This document shows, piece after piece, positions 1-10,430 of a DNA stretch of 64,000 nt (its first letter is position 1; every line of letters starts with the position of its first letter). The DNA comes from Girardinichthys multiradiatus. Lineage: Eukaryota > Chordata > Actinopteri > Cyprinodontiformes > Goodeidae. The notes beneath the pieces are model-generated. The model searched no databases and was not told where the DNA came from. It was given only the letters and a program-made list of their open reading frames with translations. A program made the position numbers and the translations under genes. The DNA lies in contig NC_061804.1 in the NCBI RefSeq assembly GCF_021462225.1, positions 811,001 to 875,000 of the forward strand, in the 5' to 3' direction.

Positions 1-223
1 AGACACAGAAAGACATTTCTGAACGAATAGGCTGTTCCCAGAGTGTTGTATCAAGGCACCTCAGTGGGAACTCTGTGGGAAGGAAAAAGTGTGGCAGAAA
101 ACGCTGCACAACGAGAAGAGGTGACCGGACCCTGAGGAAGATTGTGGAGAAGGGCCGATTCCAGACCTTGGGGGACCTGTGGAAGCAGTGGACTGAGTCT
201 GGAGGAAGACTGGGGAGAAGGAA

Positions 224-715
224 ATGCCAAAATGCCAGAAGTCCAGTGTCAAGTACCCACAGTCAGTGATGGTCTGGGGTGCCGTGTCAGCTGCTGGTGT
301 TGGTCCACTGTGTTTTATCAAGGGCAGGGTCAATGCAGCTAGCTATCAGGAGATTTTGGAGCACTTCATGCTTCCATCTGCTGAAAAGCTTTATGGAGAT
401 GAAGATTTCATTTTTCAGCACGACCTGGCACCTGCTCACAGTGCCAAAACCACTGGTAAATGGTTTACTGACCATGGTATCACTGTGCTCAATTGGCCTG
501 CCAACTCTCCTGACCTGAACCCCATAGAGAATCTGTGGGATATTGTGAAGAGAACGTTGAGAGACTCAAGACCCAACACTCTGGATGAGCTAAAGGCCGC
601 TATCGAAGCATCCTGGGCCTCCATAAGACCTCAGCAGTGCCACAGGCTGATTGCCTCCATGCCACGCCGCATTGAAGCAGTCATTTCTGCAAAAGGATTC
701 CTGACCAAGTATTGA
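224..715 (+). pseudogene. Tc1-like transposase, C-terminal catalytic part (decayed)
   Basis: About 163 codons of a DDE transposase of the Tc1 family. Visible motifs are SVMVWGAVSAAGVGPLCF, FIFQHDLAPAHSAKTT (second catalytic Asp) and NSPDLNPIENLWDIVKR (catalytic Glu in IEN), then a C-terminal helical region ending at TAG/TGA near 713. The length is about half of a usual 340-aa Tc1 transposase, and the region with the first Asp is absent. Recent-looking residues in the remaining part suggest loss by one internal deletion rather than slow decay. The apparent Met start has no functional meaning. Confidence 0.85.
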
Positions 716-959
716 GTGCATAACTGTACATGATTATTTGAAGGTTTATGTTTTTTGTATTAAAAACACTTTTCTTTTATTGGTCGGATGAAATATGCTA
801 ATTTTGTGAGATAGGAATTTTGGGTTTTCTTGAGCTGTATGCCAAAATCATCCGTATTAAGACAATAAAAGACCTGAAATATTTCAGTTAGTGTGCAATG
901 AATCTAAAATATATGAATGTTAAATTTTCATAATTACATTATGGAAAATAATTAACTTT

Positions 960-992
960 ATCACAATATGCTAATATTTTGAGAAGGACCAG
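960..992 (+). repeat. Tc1 element 3' terminal inverted repeat
   Basis: An AT-rich stretch ending ATATTTTGAGAAGGACCAG and followed by TA, as expected at the end of a Tc1/mariner element. The partner repeat lies before the window start, so the pairing cannot be checked here. Confidence 0.6.
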
Positions 993-994
993 TA

Positions 995-2054
995 TAATTT
1001 AAAATCAATGAGAAACCTGAATGAGATAGAGCTTTGTAATGAAGAGGCTGCAGGGGGCGCTGCAGGACAAGGAACAATATGTAAAAACATCACTGCATCT
1101 TCATACTTCAGTTTAGATCCACAGCCACTTCACCTGAAGAAAACACCTGGAGAAAAACAGTCAAAACGCCCCTTTAACACAAACCAACTTATTACTTCTT
1201 TCCAAATTTGTTAAATTTGATAAATAGCATCAGCTGAAGGCTCCACAGAGGAGTCGGTTCATGTGATCATGTCTGAGATGTGATAAGAGGAAACCTTCTG
1301 AGAAGTCATAAACAGAGTTGCGTGCAGAGCCTTATCTGTTCTTCAGACAGGAAAGGTTTAGAACAAGGAGCAGCTGCAGGTTTCCAGGTTATACATGTTC
1401 CCAAAGAGAGCTGAAGGAGAGACGCTGCAGCTTCCATGCTTTATAAAATCCACTCCTGCACTTCTAGAAATGTGCCAGAACAAACTCCTTACAGCAGCTG
1501 TTGGGGCCCAAAATCAGCATAAATCACATCAAACATGTTCAGAACCGACTCTGTAAGAACAGCAAGATTAGCAAAGGTTTGGATCTGTGTCCCTCTGCAG
1601 AGCAGAACATCAGGAAACCAGCAGTGACCTCTGTCTGCAGGCTAAATAAGCCTGTTCTTCTGTAGAACCTCGTCTTCCCCTCACAGACGTGATGGTTCCT
1701 GTTAGGCTGGACCACCTGATCCAGATGTAAATTGGCTCTGAACCAGGATCAGTTTTTTCCAGAGAAATATTTTCACCCCTCAGTCTGAAATATTTAATCA
1801 GCAGGTTTCTGAACCTCTGAAAGAAAAAACAGTACATGGCAAGAAAGCTTCTCCTGTAGGCAAGAACAATAAATATTACACCTAATCATGTTTAAATGTT
1901 TTACAAAATAAAAACTAGAAATTAAATGTATTTTCATGTGTGAGTCAGAGAATCAACCCAGATGGTTCTGTTTTTAAAAAGGACTTGAAAGAAAAAATGT
2001 AATTCATCTCAGAATACAACCTTACTAAATGTATATAAATATATACAAAATGTA
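995..2054. other. No gene seen (flank between Tc1 and Rex3)
   Basis: About 1.06 kb of unique-looking DNA. Short open frames here (for example 1008-1214 plus, 1610-1837 minus) show no domain or splice structure. The only notable item is a CTCF-like motif at 1046-1066. The last 100 bases are AT-rich and form the target of the Rex3 insertion. Confidence 0.6.
1046..1066 (+). promoter_or_regulatory. CTCF-like motif
   Basis: GGCTGCAGGGGGCGCTGCAGG matches the vertebrate CTCF core (C-A/T-GGGGGCGCT) well. This is motif evidence only. Confidence 0.4.
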
Positions 2055-2067
2055 ACAAATACAGAGA
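2055..2067 (+). repeat. Left target-site duplication of Rex3 insertion
   Basis: ACAAATACAGAGA, identical to 3262-3274. Confidence 0.85.
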
Positions 2068-2072
2068 CCAGG

Positions 2073-3221
2073 TCACGGGGGCAGCAGACTCAGCAGAGAC
2101 GCCCAGACGTCCCTCTCTCCAGACACCTCCTCCAGTTCTTCCAGGGGGAGCCCAAGGCGTTCCCAGGCCAGCCGAGAGACATAGTCCCTCCAGCGTGTCC
2201 TGGGCCGTCCCCTGGGCCTCCTCCCGGTGGGACGTGCCTGGAACACCTCCCGAGGAAGGCGTCCAGGAGGCATCCGGTATAGATGCCCGAGCCACCTCAA
2301 CTGTCTCCTCTCAATGTGGAGGAGCAGCGGTTCTACTCCGAGCTCCTCCCGGATGGCCGAGCTCTTCACCCTATCTCTAAGGGAGTGCCCGGCCACCCTA
2401 CGGAGGAAGCTCATTTCAGCTGCTTGTATCCGTGATCTTGTTCTTTCAGTCATGACCCAAAGTTCATGGCCATAGGTGAGGGTAGGAACGTAGACCGACC
2501 GGTAAATCGAGAGCTTTGCTTTTCGGCTCAGCTCTCTCTTCACCACAATGGACCGGCACAGCGCCCCCATTACTGTGGCAGCCGCACCGATCCGTCTGTC
2601 GTTCTCCCGCTCCATTCTTCCCTCACTCGTGAACAAGACCCTGAGATACTTAAACTCCTCCACTTGAGGCAGGAACTCCCCTCCAACCTGAAGAGGACAA
2701 GCCACCCTTTTCCGGTCGAGAACCATGGCCTCGGACTTGGAGGAGCTGATCTTCATCCCTGCCGCTTCACACTCGGCTGCGAACCGCCACAGCGCATGCT
2801 GTAGGTCTTGGCTAGAGGGGGCCAGCAGGACCACGTCATCCGCAAAAAGAAGAGACGAAATCCACTGGTCCCCAAACCAGACCCCCTCCGGCCCTTGGCT
2901 GCGTCTAGAAATCCTGTCCATAAAAGTTATGAACAGGACCGGTGACAAAGGGCAGCCCTGCCGGAGTCCAACATGCACTGGGAACAGGTCCAACTTAGTG
3001 CCGGCAATGCGGACCAAACTCCTGCTCCGCTCGTACAGGGACCGGATGGCCCCTAATAAAGGGCCCCCGATTCCATACTCCTGGAGCACCCCCCACAGGG
3101 CATCACGAGGGACACAGTCGAATGCCTTCTCCAGGTCCACAAAACACATGTGGACCGGTTGGCAAACTCCCATGAACCCTCGAGCACCCTGTAGAGGGTA
3201 TAGAGCTGGTCCAGTGTTCCA
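2073..3221 (-). pseudogene. Rex3-type reverse transcriptase, central and C-terminal part (inverted segment)
   Basis: A long open frame on the minus strand. It contains the RT palm motifs [14 protein letters not shown] (motif A Asp), [13 protein letters not shown] (motif B) and [14 protein letters not shown] (catalytic ADD). These are followed by the RTE C-terminal region with LTYGHELWVMTERTRSRIQ, LGVEPLLLHIERRQLRWLGH and [19 protein letters not shown]. The endonuclease and the start of the RT domain are missing, so the Met upstream of the element at 3302 is spurious. This copy retains a stretch of about 80 residues after LCRSI that the copy at 51.6-54.6 kb lacks. Confidence 0.87.
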
Positions 3222-3261
3222 CGACCGCGACCCGGTCCCGGATAAGCGGAAGACGACGAGT

Positions 3262-3274
3262 ACAAATACAGAGA
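3262..3274 (+). repeat. Right target-site duplication of Rex3 insertion
   Basis: ACAAATACAGAGA, identical to 2055-2067. It directly follows the forward 3' terminus of the element. Confidence 0.85.
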
Positions 3275-4411
3275 AAGGTGCAGGAATCCAGGAGAAGGAC
3301 ATGTTCTGGCTGCAGCTCCTGGTTTCATTAGAAGCTTCTCAGAATTAATTTAAATTGATACATTTATTCCTCCCATCATCCCTCTGTGGACCGAGACCGA
3401 CCTGGAGTCCAGGAAAAACTGGGCTCCAGATAAATCATAAACACGTCGTAATTCAGAGGAGCCACCAGCTGCAAGAATGTGAGGGTGAAGTTCAGGGACC
3501 TCTCCCTGCAGAGCTTCAGCCAGCCAGGCTCCACGGGTTGGTCCCGATCCATCGGACCACTGCGGCTCTGCTGGAATTACTCATGTTGCGGGGACATTAA
3601 TGTGTTTGCTCAGTGATCCAGAGGTGCCTCGTTGTCCTGCTGAGGACTGAAAACCAGTTGAATGTAAATCATTAGTGTGGAGGACAGACTTGGATCTGAT
3701 CACCTCAGGCTGGGTTGGTCTTCAATACAATAATTATATTTATTTATTTAGCTTGTTTCGGTCATTAGCAAACAGGAAACTGTCTATTTTCGGCCAAATT
3801 TCTAAAACTTGTTATAAAAAGCAAAATTTTTCGGAATACATTTTTAAATAAATATAGTTTATGATGTAATAATGTCATGATTTCACTCTGAACATAAACA
3901 TCAGTCATTTTTATCAAATAAATACTTTATTGTCCTAAAGGAGAAATGTTGACTCTGTCTGTCCCCTTATAAACACAAAGTCTCCATCCAAACACGCTGA
4001 TGATTCCTGCTTTACTCTCCTAAAACCTGCTTCCACCTGAGGTCATGACCTTGAGACGACCTGACAATACTCACACCTCTGCTGCTAAAATGCTAATTCC
4101 CCTAAAGCATGCTAATGTTGGACTCTTCCTGACTGTGGTTTACCCAGACTGCACCTGTGATGCAGCGTGAATTATGACACCCCAACGACTGGAAGCAGAG
4201 AAGGGAGGAGGAACAGGAGCTTCTCTGTAAGCTCCAGACCAGTAGAGACCCATGGTTCTGCCCAAAAGTCCTGATCCAGATTTCATTTCTGCAGAGTTCC
4301 TTCTAAAGAGCCAGAGCTTCCTGGAAACCTGCAGATGGGTCTTTCTGAAGGTTCCAGTTGAGAACAGAAGAGACATTGGTGAGATGCTGAGGGTTTTTGA
4401 AGGCAAAGCAG
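3275..4411. other. No gene seen
   Basis: Flanking DNA with an AT-rich part at 3725-3930. No exon-like sequence, RNA gene or transposon coding motif was recognised. Short open frames at 3355-3600 and 4140-4406 lack support. Confidence 0.55.
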
Positions 4412-4475
4412 GACTTCTGGACCTGTGACCTCTTGACAGATGAGACCAAAGTAGAGATGTTTGGACATAATTAAC
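4412..4475 (+). mobile_element. Short Tc1-like transposase fragment
   Basis: GACAGATGAGACCAAAGTAG and the bases after it, to GGACATAAT, encode the [12 protein letters not shown] block that surrounds the first catalytic Asp of a common fish Tc1 family. The same block recurs at about 57405-57440. Only about 60 bases remain before the minisatellite begins. Confidence 0.6.
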
Positions 4476-4482
4476 AGAGCCA

Positions 4483-6770
4483 CGCTTGCTGCTGGAGGAG
4501 GTTCTACAGGCTGCTGGAGGAGGTTCTACAGGCTGCTGGAGGAGGTTCTACAGGCTGCTGGAGGAGGTTCTACAGGCTGCTAGAGGAGGTTCTACAGGCT
4601 GCTGGAGGAGGTTCTACAGGCTGCTGGAGGAGGTTCTACAGGCTGCTAGAGGAGGTTCTACAGGCTGCTGGAGGAGGTTCTACAGGCTGCTGGAGGAGGT
4701 TCTACAGGCTGCTAGAGGAGGTTCTACAGGCTGCTGGAGGAGGTTCTACAGGCTGCTAGAGGAGGTTCTACAGGCTGCTGGAGGAGGTTCTACAGGCTGC
4801 TGGAGGAGGTTCTACAGGCTGCTGGAGGAGGTTCTACAGGCTGCTGGAGGAGGTTCTACAGGCTGCTGGAAGAGGTTCTACAGGCTGCTGGAGGAGGTTC
4901 TACAGGCTGCTAGAGGAGGTTCTACAGGCTGCTGGAGGAGGTTCTACAGGCTGCTGGAGGAGGTTCTACAGGCTGCTGGAGGAGGTTCTACAGGCTGCTA
5001 GAGGAGGTTCTACAGGCTGCTGGAGGAGGTTCTACAGGCTGCTGGAAGAGGTTCTACAGGCTGCTGGAGGAGGTTCTACAGGCTGCTGGAGGAGGTTCTA
5101 CAGGCTGCTAGAGGAGGTTCTACAGGCTGCTGGAGGAGGTTCTACAGGCTGCTGGAAGAGGTTCTACAGGCTGCTGGAGGAGGTTCTACAGGCTGCTGGA
5201 AGAGGTTCTACAGGCTGCTGGAGGAGGTTCTACAGGCTGCTGGAGGAGGTTCTACAGGCTGCTAGAGGAGGTTCTACAGGCTGCTGGAGGAGGTTCTACA
5301 GGCTGCTAGAGGAGGTTCTACAGGCTGCTGGAGGAGGTTCTACAGGCTGCTAGAGGAGGTTCTACAGGCTGCTGGAGGAGGTTCTACAGGCTGCTGGAGG
5401 AGGTTCTACAGGCTGCTGGAGGAGGTTCTACAGGCTGCTAGAGGAGGTTCTACAGGCTGCTGGAGGAGGTTCTACAGGCTGCTGGAGGAGGTTCTACAGG
5501 CTGCTGGAGGAGGTTCTACAGGCTGCTGGAAGAGGTTCTACAGGCTGCTGGAGGAGGTTCTACAGGCTGCTGGAAGAGGTTCTACAGGCTGCTGGAAGAG
5601 GTTCTACAGGCTGCTGGAAGAGGTTCTACAGGCTGCTAGAGGAGGTTCTACAGGCTGCTAAGGAGGTTCTACAGGCTGCTAGAGGAGGTTCTACAGGCTG
5701 CTGGAGGAGGTTCTACAGGCTGCTGGAGGAGGTTCTACAGGCTGCTGGAGGAGGTTCTACAGGCTGCTGGAGGAGGTTCTACATGCTGCTGGAGGAGGTT
5801 CTACAGGCTGCTGGAGGAGGTTCTACAGGCTGCTAGAGGAGGTTCTACAGGCTGCTGGAGGAGGTTCTACAGGCTGCTGGAGGAGGTTCTACAGGCTGCT
5901 AGAGGAGGTTCTACAGGCTGCTGGAGGAGGTTCTACAGGCTGCTAGAGGAGGTTCTACAGGCTGCTGGAGGAGGTTCTACAGGCTGCTAGAGGAGGTTCT
6001 ACAGGCTGCTGGAGGAGGTTCTACAGGCTGCTGGAGGAGGTTCTACAGGCTGCTGGAGGAGGTTCTACAGGCTGCTAGAGGAGGTTCTACAGGCTGCTGG
6101 AGGAGGTTCTACAGGCTGCTGGAGGAGGTTCTACAGGCTGCTGGAGGAGGTTCTACAGGCTGCTGGAAGAGGTTCTACAGGCTGCTGGAGGAGGTTCTAC
6201 AGGCTGCTGGAAGAGGTTCTACAGGCTGCTGGAAGAGGTTCTACAGGCTGCTGGAAGAGGTTCTACAGGCTGCTAGAGGAGGTTCTACAGGCTGCTAAGG
6301 AGGTTCTACAGGCTGCTAGAGGAGGTTCTACAGGCTGCTGGAGGAGGTTCTACAGGCTGCTAGAGGAGGTTCTACAGGCTGCTAGAGGAGGTTCTACAGG
6401 CTGCTGGAGGAGGTTCTACAGGCTGCTAGAGGAGGTTCAGGCGGCTGGAGGAGGTTCTACAGGCTGCTAGAGGAGGTTCAGGCGGCTGGAGGAGGTTCTA
6501 CAGGCTGCTAGAGGAGGTTCTACAGGCTGCTGGAGGAGGTTCTACAGGCTGCTGGAAGAGGTTCTACAGGCTGCTGGAAGAGGTTCTACAGGCTGCTGGA
6601 GGAGGTTCTACAGGCTGCTGGAGGAGGTTCTACAGGCTGCTGGAAGAGGTTCTACAGGCTGCTGGAGGAGGTTCTACAGGCTGCTGGAAGAGGTTCTACA
6701 GGCTGCTGGAGGAGGTTCTACAGGTTGTTAAAGGAGGCTATAGAGGGTGCTGGAGGAGGTTCTACAGGTT
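4483..6770 (+). repeat. 22-bp minisatellite, about 100 tandem copies
   Basis: A tandem array with a 22-bp unit built on GGAGGTTCTACAGGCTGCTG plus GA. Common variants have TAGAGG or TGGAAG in place of TGGAGG. Two 21-bp units with CTAAGG lie at 5658 and 6295, exactly 637 bp apart (29 units minus one base) and with similar flanking variant order, which indicates a higher-order duplication. Two units near 6430 and 6475 carry a shortened TTCAGGCGGC form. One variant at 5784 reads ACATGCTGC. Three units make 66 bp, so one frame reads as a 22-residue repeat. That is a by-product of the period and not a gene. Confidence 0.97.
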
Positions 6771-7735
6771 GCTGGATCATGGGATGGTCTGGAACATGCC
6801 AGTTCTGCAGTAAAATCTAATGAAACGGAAGTTTTTCCCACCGCTGACCTGCTTTCTAAAGAAATAATTTATCAGCTCCTCCTCCTGCAGAGTTTATTGA
6901 CACCATAAATCCACGAGAACCACAATGCCTCCTCCACTATAGCTGCTTGGATGTGCATGATGGTGTGTGTGTTTAGAATGATTAACCTTTACAACCGTCA
7001 GCCTCCCCCTGATCTGCTCATAAAGCATGACGTTGGTTCTGCATCCCATATCTGCAAAAAACTCCAGGGAACCCTTTAGAGATCTGAGTCCCTGAAGGAG
7101 AACCTCACTGCACAGAGTTCACCTTCATCATTCAGCTGTTCTGAGTCCAGTTTTTATGCTCAGCTGCAGCCTCTGCAGACACGGTCATGTGACTTATACC
7201 CGACAGGTCGTCACTTACCTGGATTTTCCATTTATATAGTGAGATAGTCACTGTGGTCCACATGTTGCTAGAGGAGAACTGTTGTCTGATGCTTGAATTC
7301 ATATATTTTCTTTAAAAAACACTTAGAACCTGGGTCAGTACATTAACCAATGACAGATCCGGTTCTGCTCAGCTGCAGAACCACACAGGACCTAAGCTCC
7401 TCCTGCAGGACAAGCTAACATTAACTGCTGTTCAGATCATAAACACAATAAATATTCATGTATCAGCCCATGAGACCACCAGTACCACGACACCAGCTCA
7501 TAATGTCCAGAATCTTCAAAGTGTTTGGATCAGAACTTTCCATCCAATCTTGATCAACATGAAGGTCATTTATTTTAGTCTCTTAATGTTTATTTAAGCG
7601 TTCTGTTTCCAGGTTGGAGTTTATTATACATCATACAGCTGGGAAGAACTGGGTTCAACCCGATTTATTTTGGATCTTCTCTGATCCTCGCAGGGTCAAA
7701 ATAATACATACACCCCCACTAATAACGTCTCCTAG
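6771..7735. other. No gene seen
   Basis: Unique-looking DNA after the minisatellite. No exon, RNA gene or transposon coding motif was recognised. Confidence 0.5.
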
Positions 7736-8050
7736 ACAGCAGCACCTTAAACACACACTTTCTGGATCCATCAACAAGGTTCTGGCATCATTCTGGATAA
7801 CATTTCACCGCTCTGCAGAGCAGAACTGGTACCACCCATTTAGACTGATTGGTTTCCAGCTCAGACCAACTTTTAGTCATGGTCCATAAATTTCCAGTCG
7901 GGCTGAGGTCGGAACTTTGCGAAGACCATTCAAGACATTTCAAAGTAGCCTGATTTATCCAGTCCAAAACCTGTTCTGATGTGTGTCTCAGATCATCAAC
8001 CGTCTGACCCAAACTGCGCCCCTGGAAATGTGCCGTTGTCCACATGAACA
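7736..8050 (-). mobile_element. Decayed Tc1-like element, transposase C-terminal part
   Basis: On the minus strand, frames read HTSEQVLDWINQATLKCLEW followed by SSQSSDLSPTGNLWTMTK. This is a degraded version of the Tc1 block ending in PDLNPIENLW. The downstream part to about 7740 resembles the 3' side of the same family. The copy is frame-shifted and truncated. Confidence 0.65.
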
Positions 8051-8054
8051 AGTC

Positions 8055-8420
8055 AAATGCTCACTGGAGAACTGTTTGACTGTCAGAGGAGACCAGGTTT
8101 GAGCTGTTTGGACTCAATGACAAGAAGAATGTTTGAGGAGTTGAGGTGGGGCCTTGGATCCTAAGAACACTGTACCAACTGCCAAGCATAGTGGTGGTAG
8201 CATCATGCTGCGGGCCTGTTTCTCTGCTAGCGGTGCTGATGCTCCGCACACAAAGTGGATGGAGAAAAGAAGAAAGAGGATGTCTTCCAAATTCTTCAAC
8301 TTCCCCTCAGATCAGCAGCTAGATGGTTGAAACGTAACCAGTTGGGTGTTCCAACTGGACAGTGATCCCAGACACTTTAGAACTGGTTCTGGACTGGATA
8401 AATCATCTTGTGTACTGGCC
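8055..8420 (+). mobile_element. Decayed Tc1-like element, central transposase part
   Basis: The plus strand carries a degraded FELFGLNDKKNVW-like block near 8100, a GGSIMLRACFS-like block near 8190-8225 (the G-G-S-I-M-L-W motif) and a FQLDSDP-like block near 8350. These are the successive blocks of a fish Tc1 transposase. It lies head to head with the minus-strand relic at 7736-8050, and both carry the stretch GGACTGGATAAATC, so they are probably two copies. Confidence 0.6.
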
Positions 8421-8850
8421 CGCTTCAGGGCCATCCCAACGTTCTTTTCTGTCAGGGAATGCAGGTCAGGACCAAACTTAGAACAAGAACTAAGGAGAAC
8501 ATAGGGCCCAATCAGGTGACTGTAAACATAGAGATGAATTAATGAATCAATTAAATGAAACAATGAATCAGGTCAGAGGTCAAAACAGGAACGAAAATAT
8601 TTACTGAGAGGAACACCTGCATACCCTCCAGGAAGAACTAATGAGACCAAAGACAGCCCATACCATGATACGTCCCAAACCGGCTGCATCATGACCCAAC
8701 TTTACATTCCAGGTTTTCCTTTTGCTCCAAATTTAAAATCAGAGTGAACATTTTAAATGAACTGTGCCTTTAAGAAGCTCACACAGTTGTCCATGATTTC
8801 TTTTACACACAGATTTGTCAGATGGACCAGATGTGATGATATCAGAGAGT

Positions 8851-8871
8851 AATAATAATAATAATAATAAT
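8851..8871 (+). repeat. (AAT)n microsatellite
   Basis: Seven perfect AAT units. Confidence 0.95.
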
Positions 8872-9287
8872 GGATCCAGAGCAGCTGATCCTGCTTTATT
8901 TAAGCAGAACCATCCAGGAGGCTTTCACTGGGACATAAACGTCTGCCATGCCGGGGTCATAATGGGGACAGCAACATAACGACAGGTGATGAACTCAGAT
9001 CTCATGAAGCCTTTTACCTGCTGGCTGGTTAACTATTGACTGTGTTTAACGGCCTGCGGGTCAGAGAGGAAGCACAGAACCTCAACACACAGAAAACACC
9101 ACTGATCCAGTTCTTCTCCAGCCAGGGAACAATGTTGGGGGAAGGAAACATATTCAGAGAGGTTTCATCTCTGCAGCAGACAGCAGGTCATCATTGTACA
9201 GTCCAACCAAATCCTCTCAGACCGCAGCCCAAACATTTAATTAATGATCCATTTAAGGATGTGTGCTGATTTATCTGATGTGATTCT

Positions 9288-9332
9288 GCAGCAGCAGCAG
9301 AAGAAGAAGAAGAAGAAGAGGAAGAAGAAGAA
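9288..9332 (+). repeat. (CAG)n/(AAG)n trinucleotide tract
   Basis: CAG units pass into AAG units with one AGG interruption, making a purine-rich strand of 45 bases. Confidence 0.95.
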
Positions 9333-9699
9333 GTGTCTCTGTGAGTTTTGGGCTGTTGCCAAACATGAACTTGGAGAGAGGAATCAGGAATCTGCAAAGT
9401 GTTGAAACTTCCGACTTTATCAGCGGGACGAAGGTTAATGAGGTGGAAAGGTCAAAGGGGCGGGGCCACACTGAGCTGCAGGTGAACCGGCTCTGCTGAT
9501 CAAATCAGAATGATAGAAGAAAATATAGAAGGAAACAGCATCAGATCACAGTTTTACAGCAGCTGGGATTATAATTTTACATTTAGAAATTCTCTGTCAA
9601 TGTTTACGAACCAACTGGGCTGAACCTTCAAAGTCTGAGACCAAACATCAGCAGGTCCATCAAACTGATGTCTGATGATCAATGAAGCAGGACTGTGTT

Positions 9700-9720
9700 G
9701 GCCAGTGGGGGCGCTGTTTG
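9700..9720 (+). promoter_or_regulatory. CTCF-like motif
   Basis: GGCCAGTGGGGGCGCTGTTT is close to the vertebrate CTCF consensus core. Motif evidence only. Confidence 0.42.
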
Positions 9721-10085
9721 AGAACCGTCCTCAGTCTGAATGTTTCTGTTATTTTCTCTGTGTTGGTGGATTTATTTCCCTGCTGCTGCACAGAAACGAA
9801 AGTTTACATGTTCAGAAACAGGCTGAGGTGTGGAGGGTCCACTCTTCCTCCAGGAGGACATATGAATTCATTAATAATTAATAAATCCAACTGTGCCCGC
9901 AACTAACTGCTTCACACAGACTTTATTTCTTCCTGATTTCTGGATTAACCAAAACATTATTTCTGAACGAATCTCGGCTACGTCCTGCTAAACATCTGCT
10001 TCAGTATCAGAATAAAGGGTTTCCTGTCTGAACAGGAAGTAGAAAAACTGCTCCGTGTTTTTATTTCCATAGGTTAGGTTACTGC

Positions 10086-10430
10086 TGCTGCCAGAGTCCC
10101 GACCAACACCAGGCAAATGGATCTTATCAGAACTGGTTCTTAAATCTCTGAACTGGATCTCTGTTTGTCAAAGAATAGATTTTAAAATTCTGCTTTTGAT
10201 CCACGAAGCCCTCAATGGTCTCAGGTAGGAACCGTGTAGACCCCTCAGCTCATCAGAGACCTGCTCACTCAGTGGTCCCAGAACCAGAAAAAAACAAGAC
10301 TTTTTTGTCACAGCAGCAGGACAGAGTTAAAGCACATCTTAGAAGATAATTTAAAGAACATTTTTAATAAATCAAATCGGCAACAAATCTTGACCCACTC
10401 GGGTTCGGCTAAATAAACCAATATCAGAAC
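10086..10430 (+). mobile_element. Decayed LINE C-terminal fragment
   Basis: The stretch around 10165-10225 encodes a degraded RIDFKILLLIHEALNGL block. This is typical of the end of the RT region in fish non-LTR retrotransposons, where the family has LxVxxRIxFKILLLTYKALNG. Related degraded blocks occur at about 18845-18965 and 37590-37720. Confidence 0.5.

Larger units (their letters stand above)
1..992 (+). mobile_element. Tc1-like DNA transposon, 3' part, internally deleted
   Basis: A Tc1/mariner element whose 5' end lies outside the window. The N-terminal DNA-binding region reads from about 75 (RKKCGRKRCTTRRGDRTL). After about 215 the frame changes and the part that should carry the first catalytic Asp is missing, so the copy is internally deleted. 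From 224 an open frame runs to 713 with the second Asp in FQHDLAPAH and the PDLNPIENLW motif holding the final Glu, ending in SAKGFLTKY. The non-coding 3' part is AT-rich. It ends at 992 in a terminal-repeat sequence (AATATTTTGAGAAGGACCAG) followed by the expected TA target dinucleotide at 993-994. It cannot encode an active transposase. Confidence 0.88.
2055..3274 (+). mobile_element. Rex3-type (RTE clade) LINE copy with 5' inversion and target duplication
   Basis: The 13-bp direct repeat ACAAATACAGAGA at 2055-2067 and 3262-3274 brackets the insertion. Bases 2068-3221 carry, on the minus strand, the reverse transcriptase and C-terminal region. Bases 3226-3261 carry the 3' terminal sequence of the same family (CGACCCGGTCCCGGATAAGC) on the plus strand. 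This arrangement, a forward 3' end with the upstream segment inverted, is the twin-priming structure known for LINEs. About 8 nt around CGCGACC occur in both segments. The block GGTGACAAAGGGCAGCCCTG at 2940 is conserved in fish Rex3 elements. The element is 5' truncated and not competent. Confidence 0.87.
8421..10085. other. No gene seen; simple repeats and one CTCF-like motif
   Basis: Contains an (AAT)7 run at 8851-8871 and a CAG/AAG purine-rich run at 9288-9332. No exon structure or transposon coding motif was seen. Confidence 0.5.

Noticed and set aside
2073..3302. 409-codon open frame as a host gene
   Set aside because: It holds RTE-clade reverse transcriptase motifs and lies inside target duplications. 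Its Met is outside the element.
4486..5001. 171-codon open frame with a 22-residue Leu/Gly/Trp repeat
   Set aside because: Translation of the 22-bp minisatellite. A period of 22 gives a 22-residue repeat every 66 bases and ends wherever a variant makes a stop.
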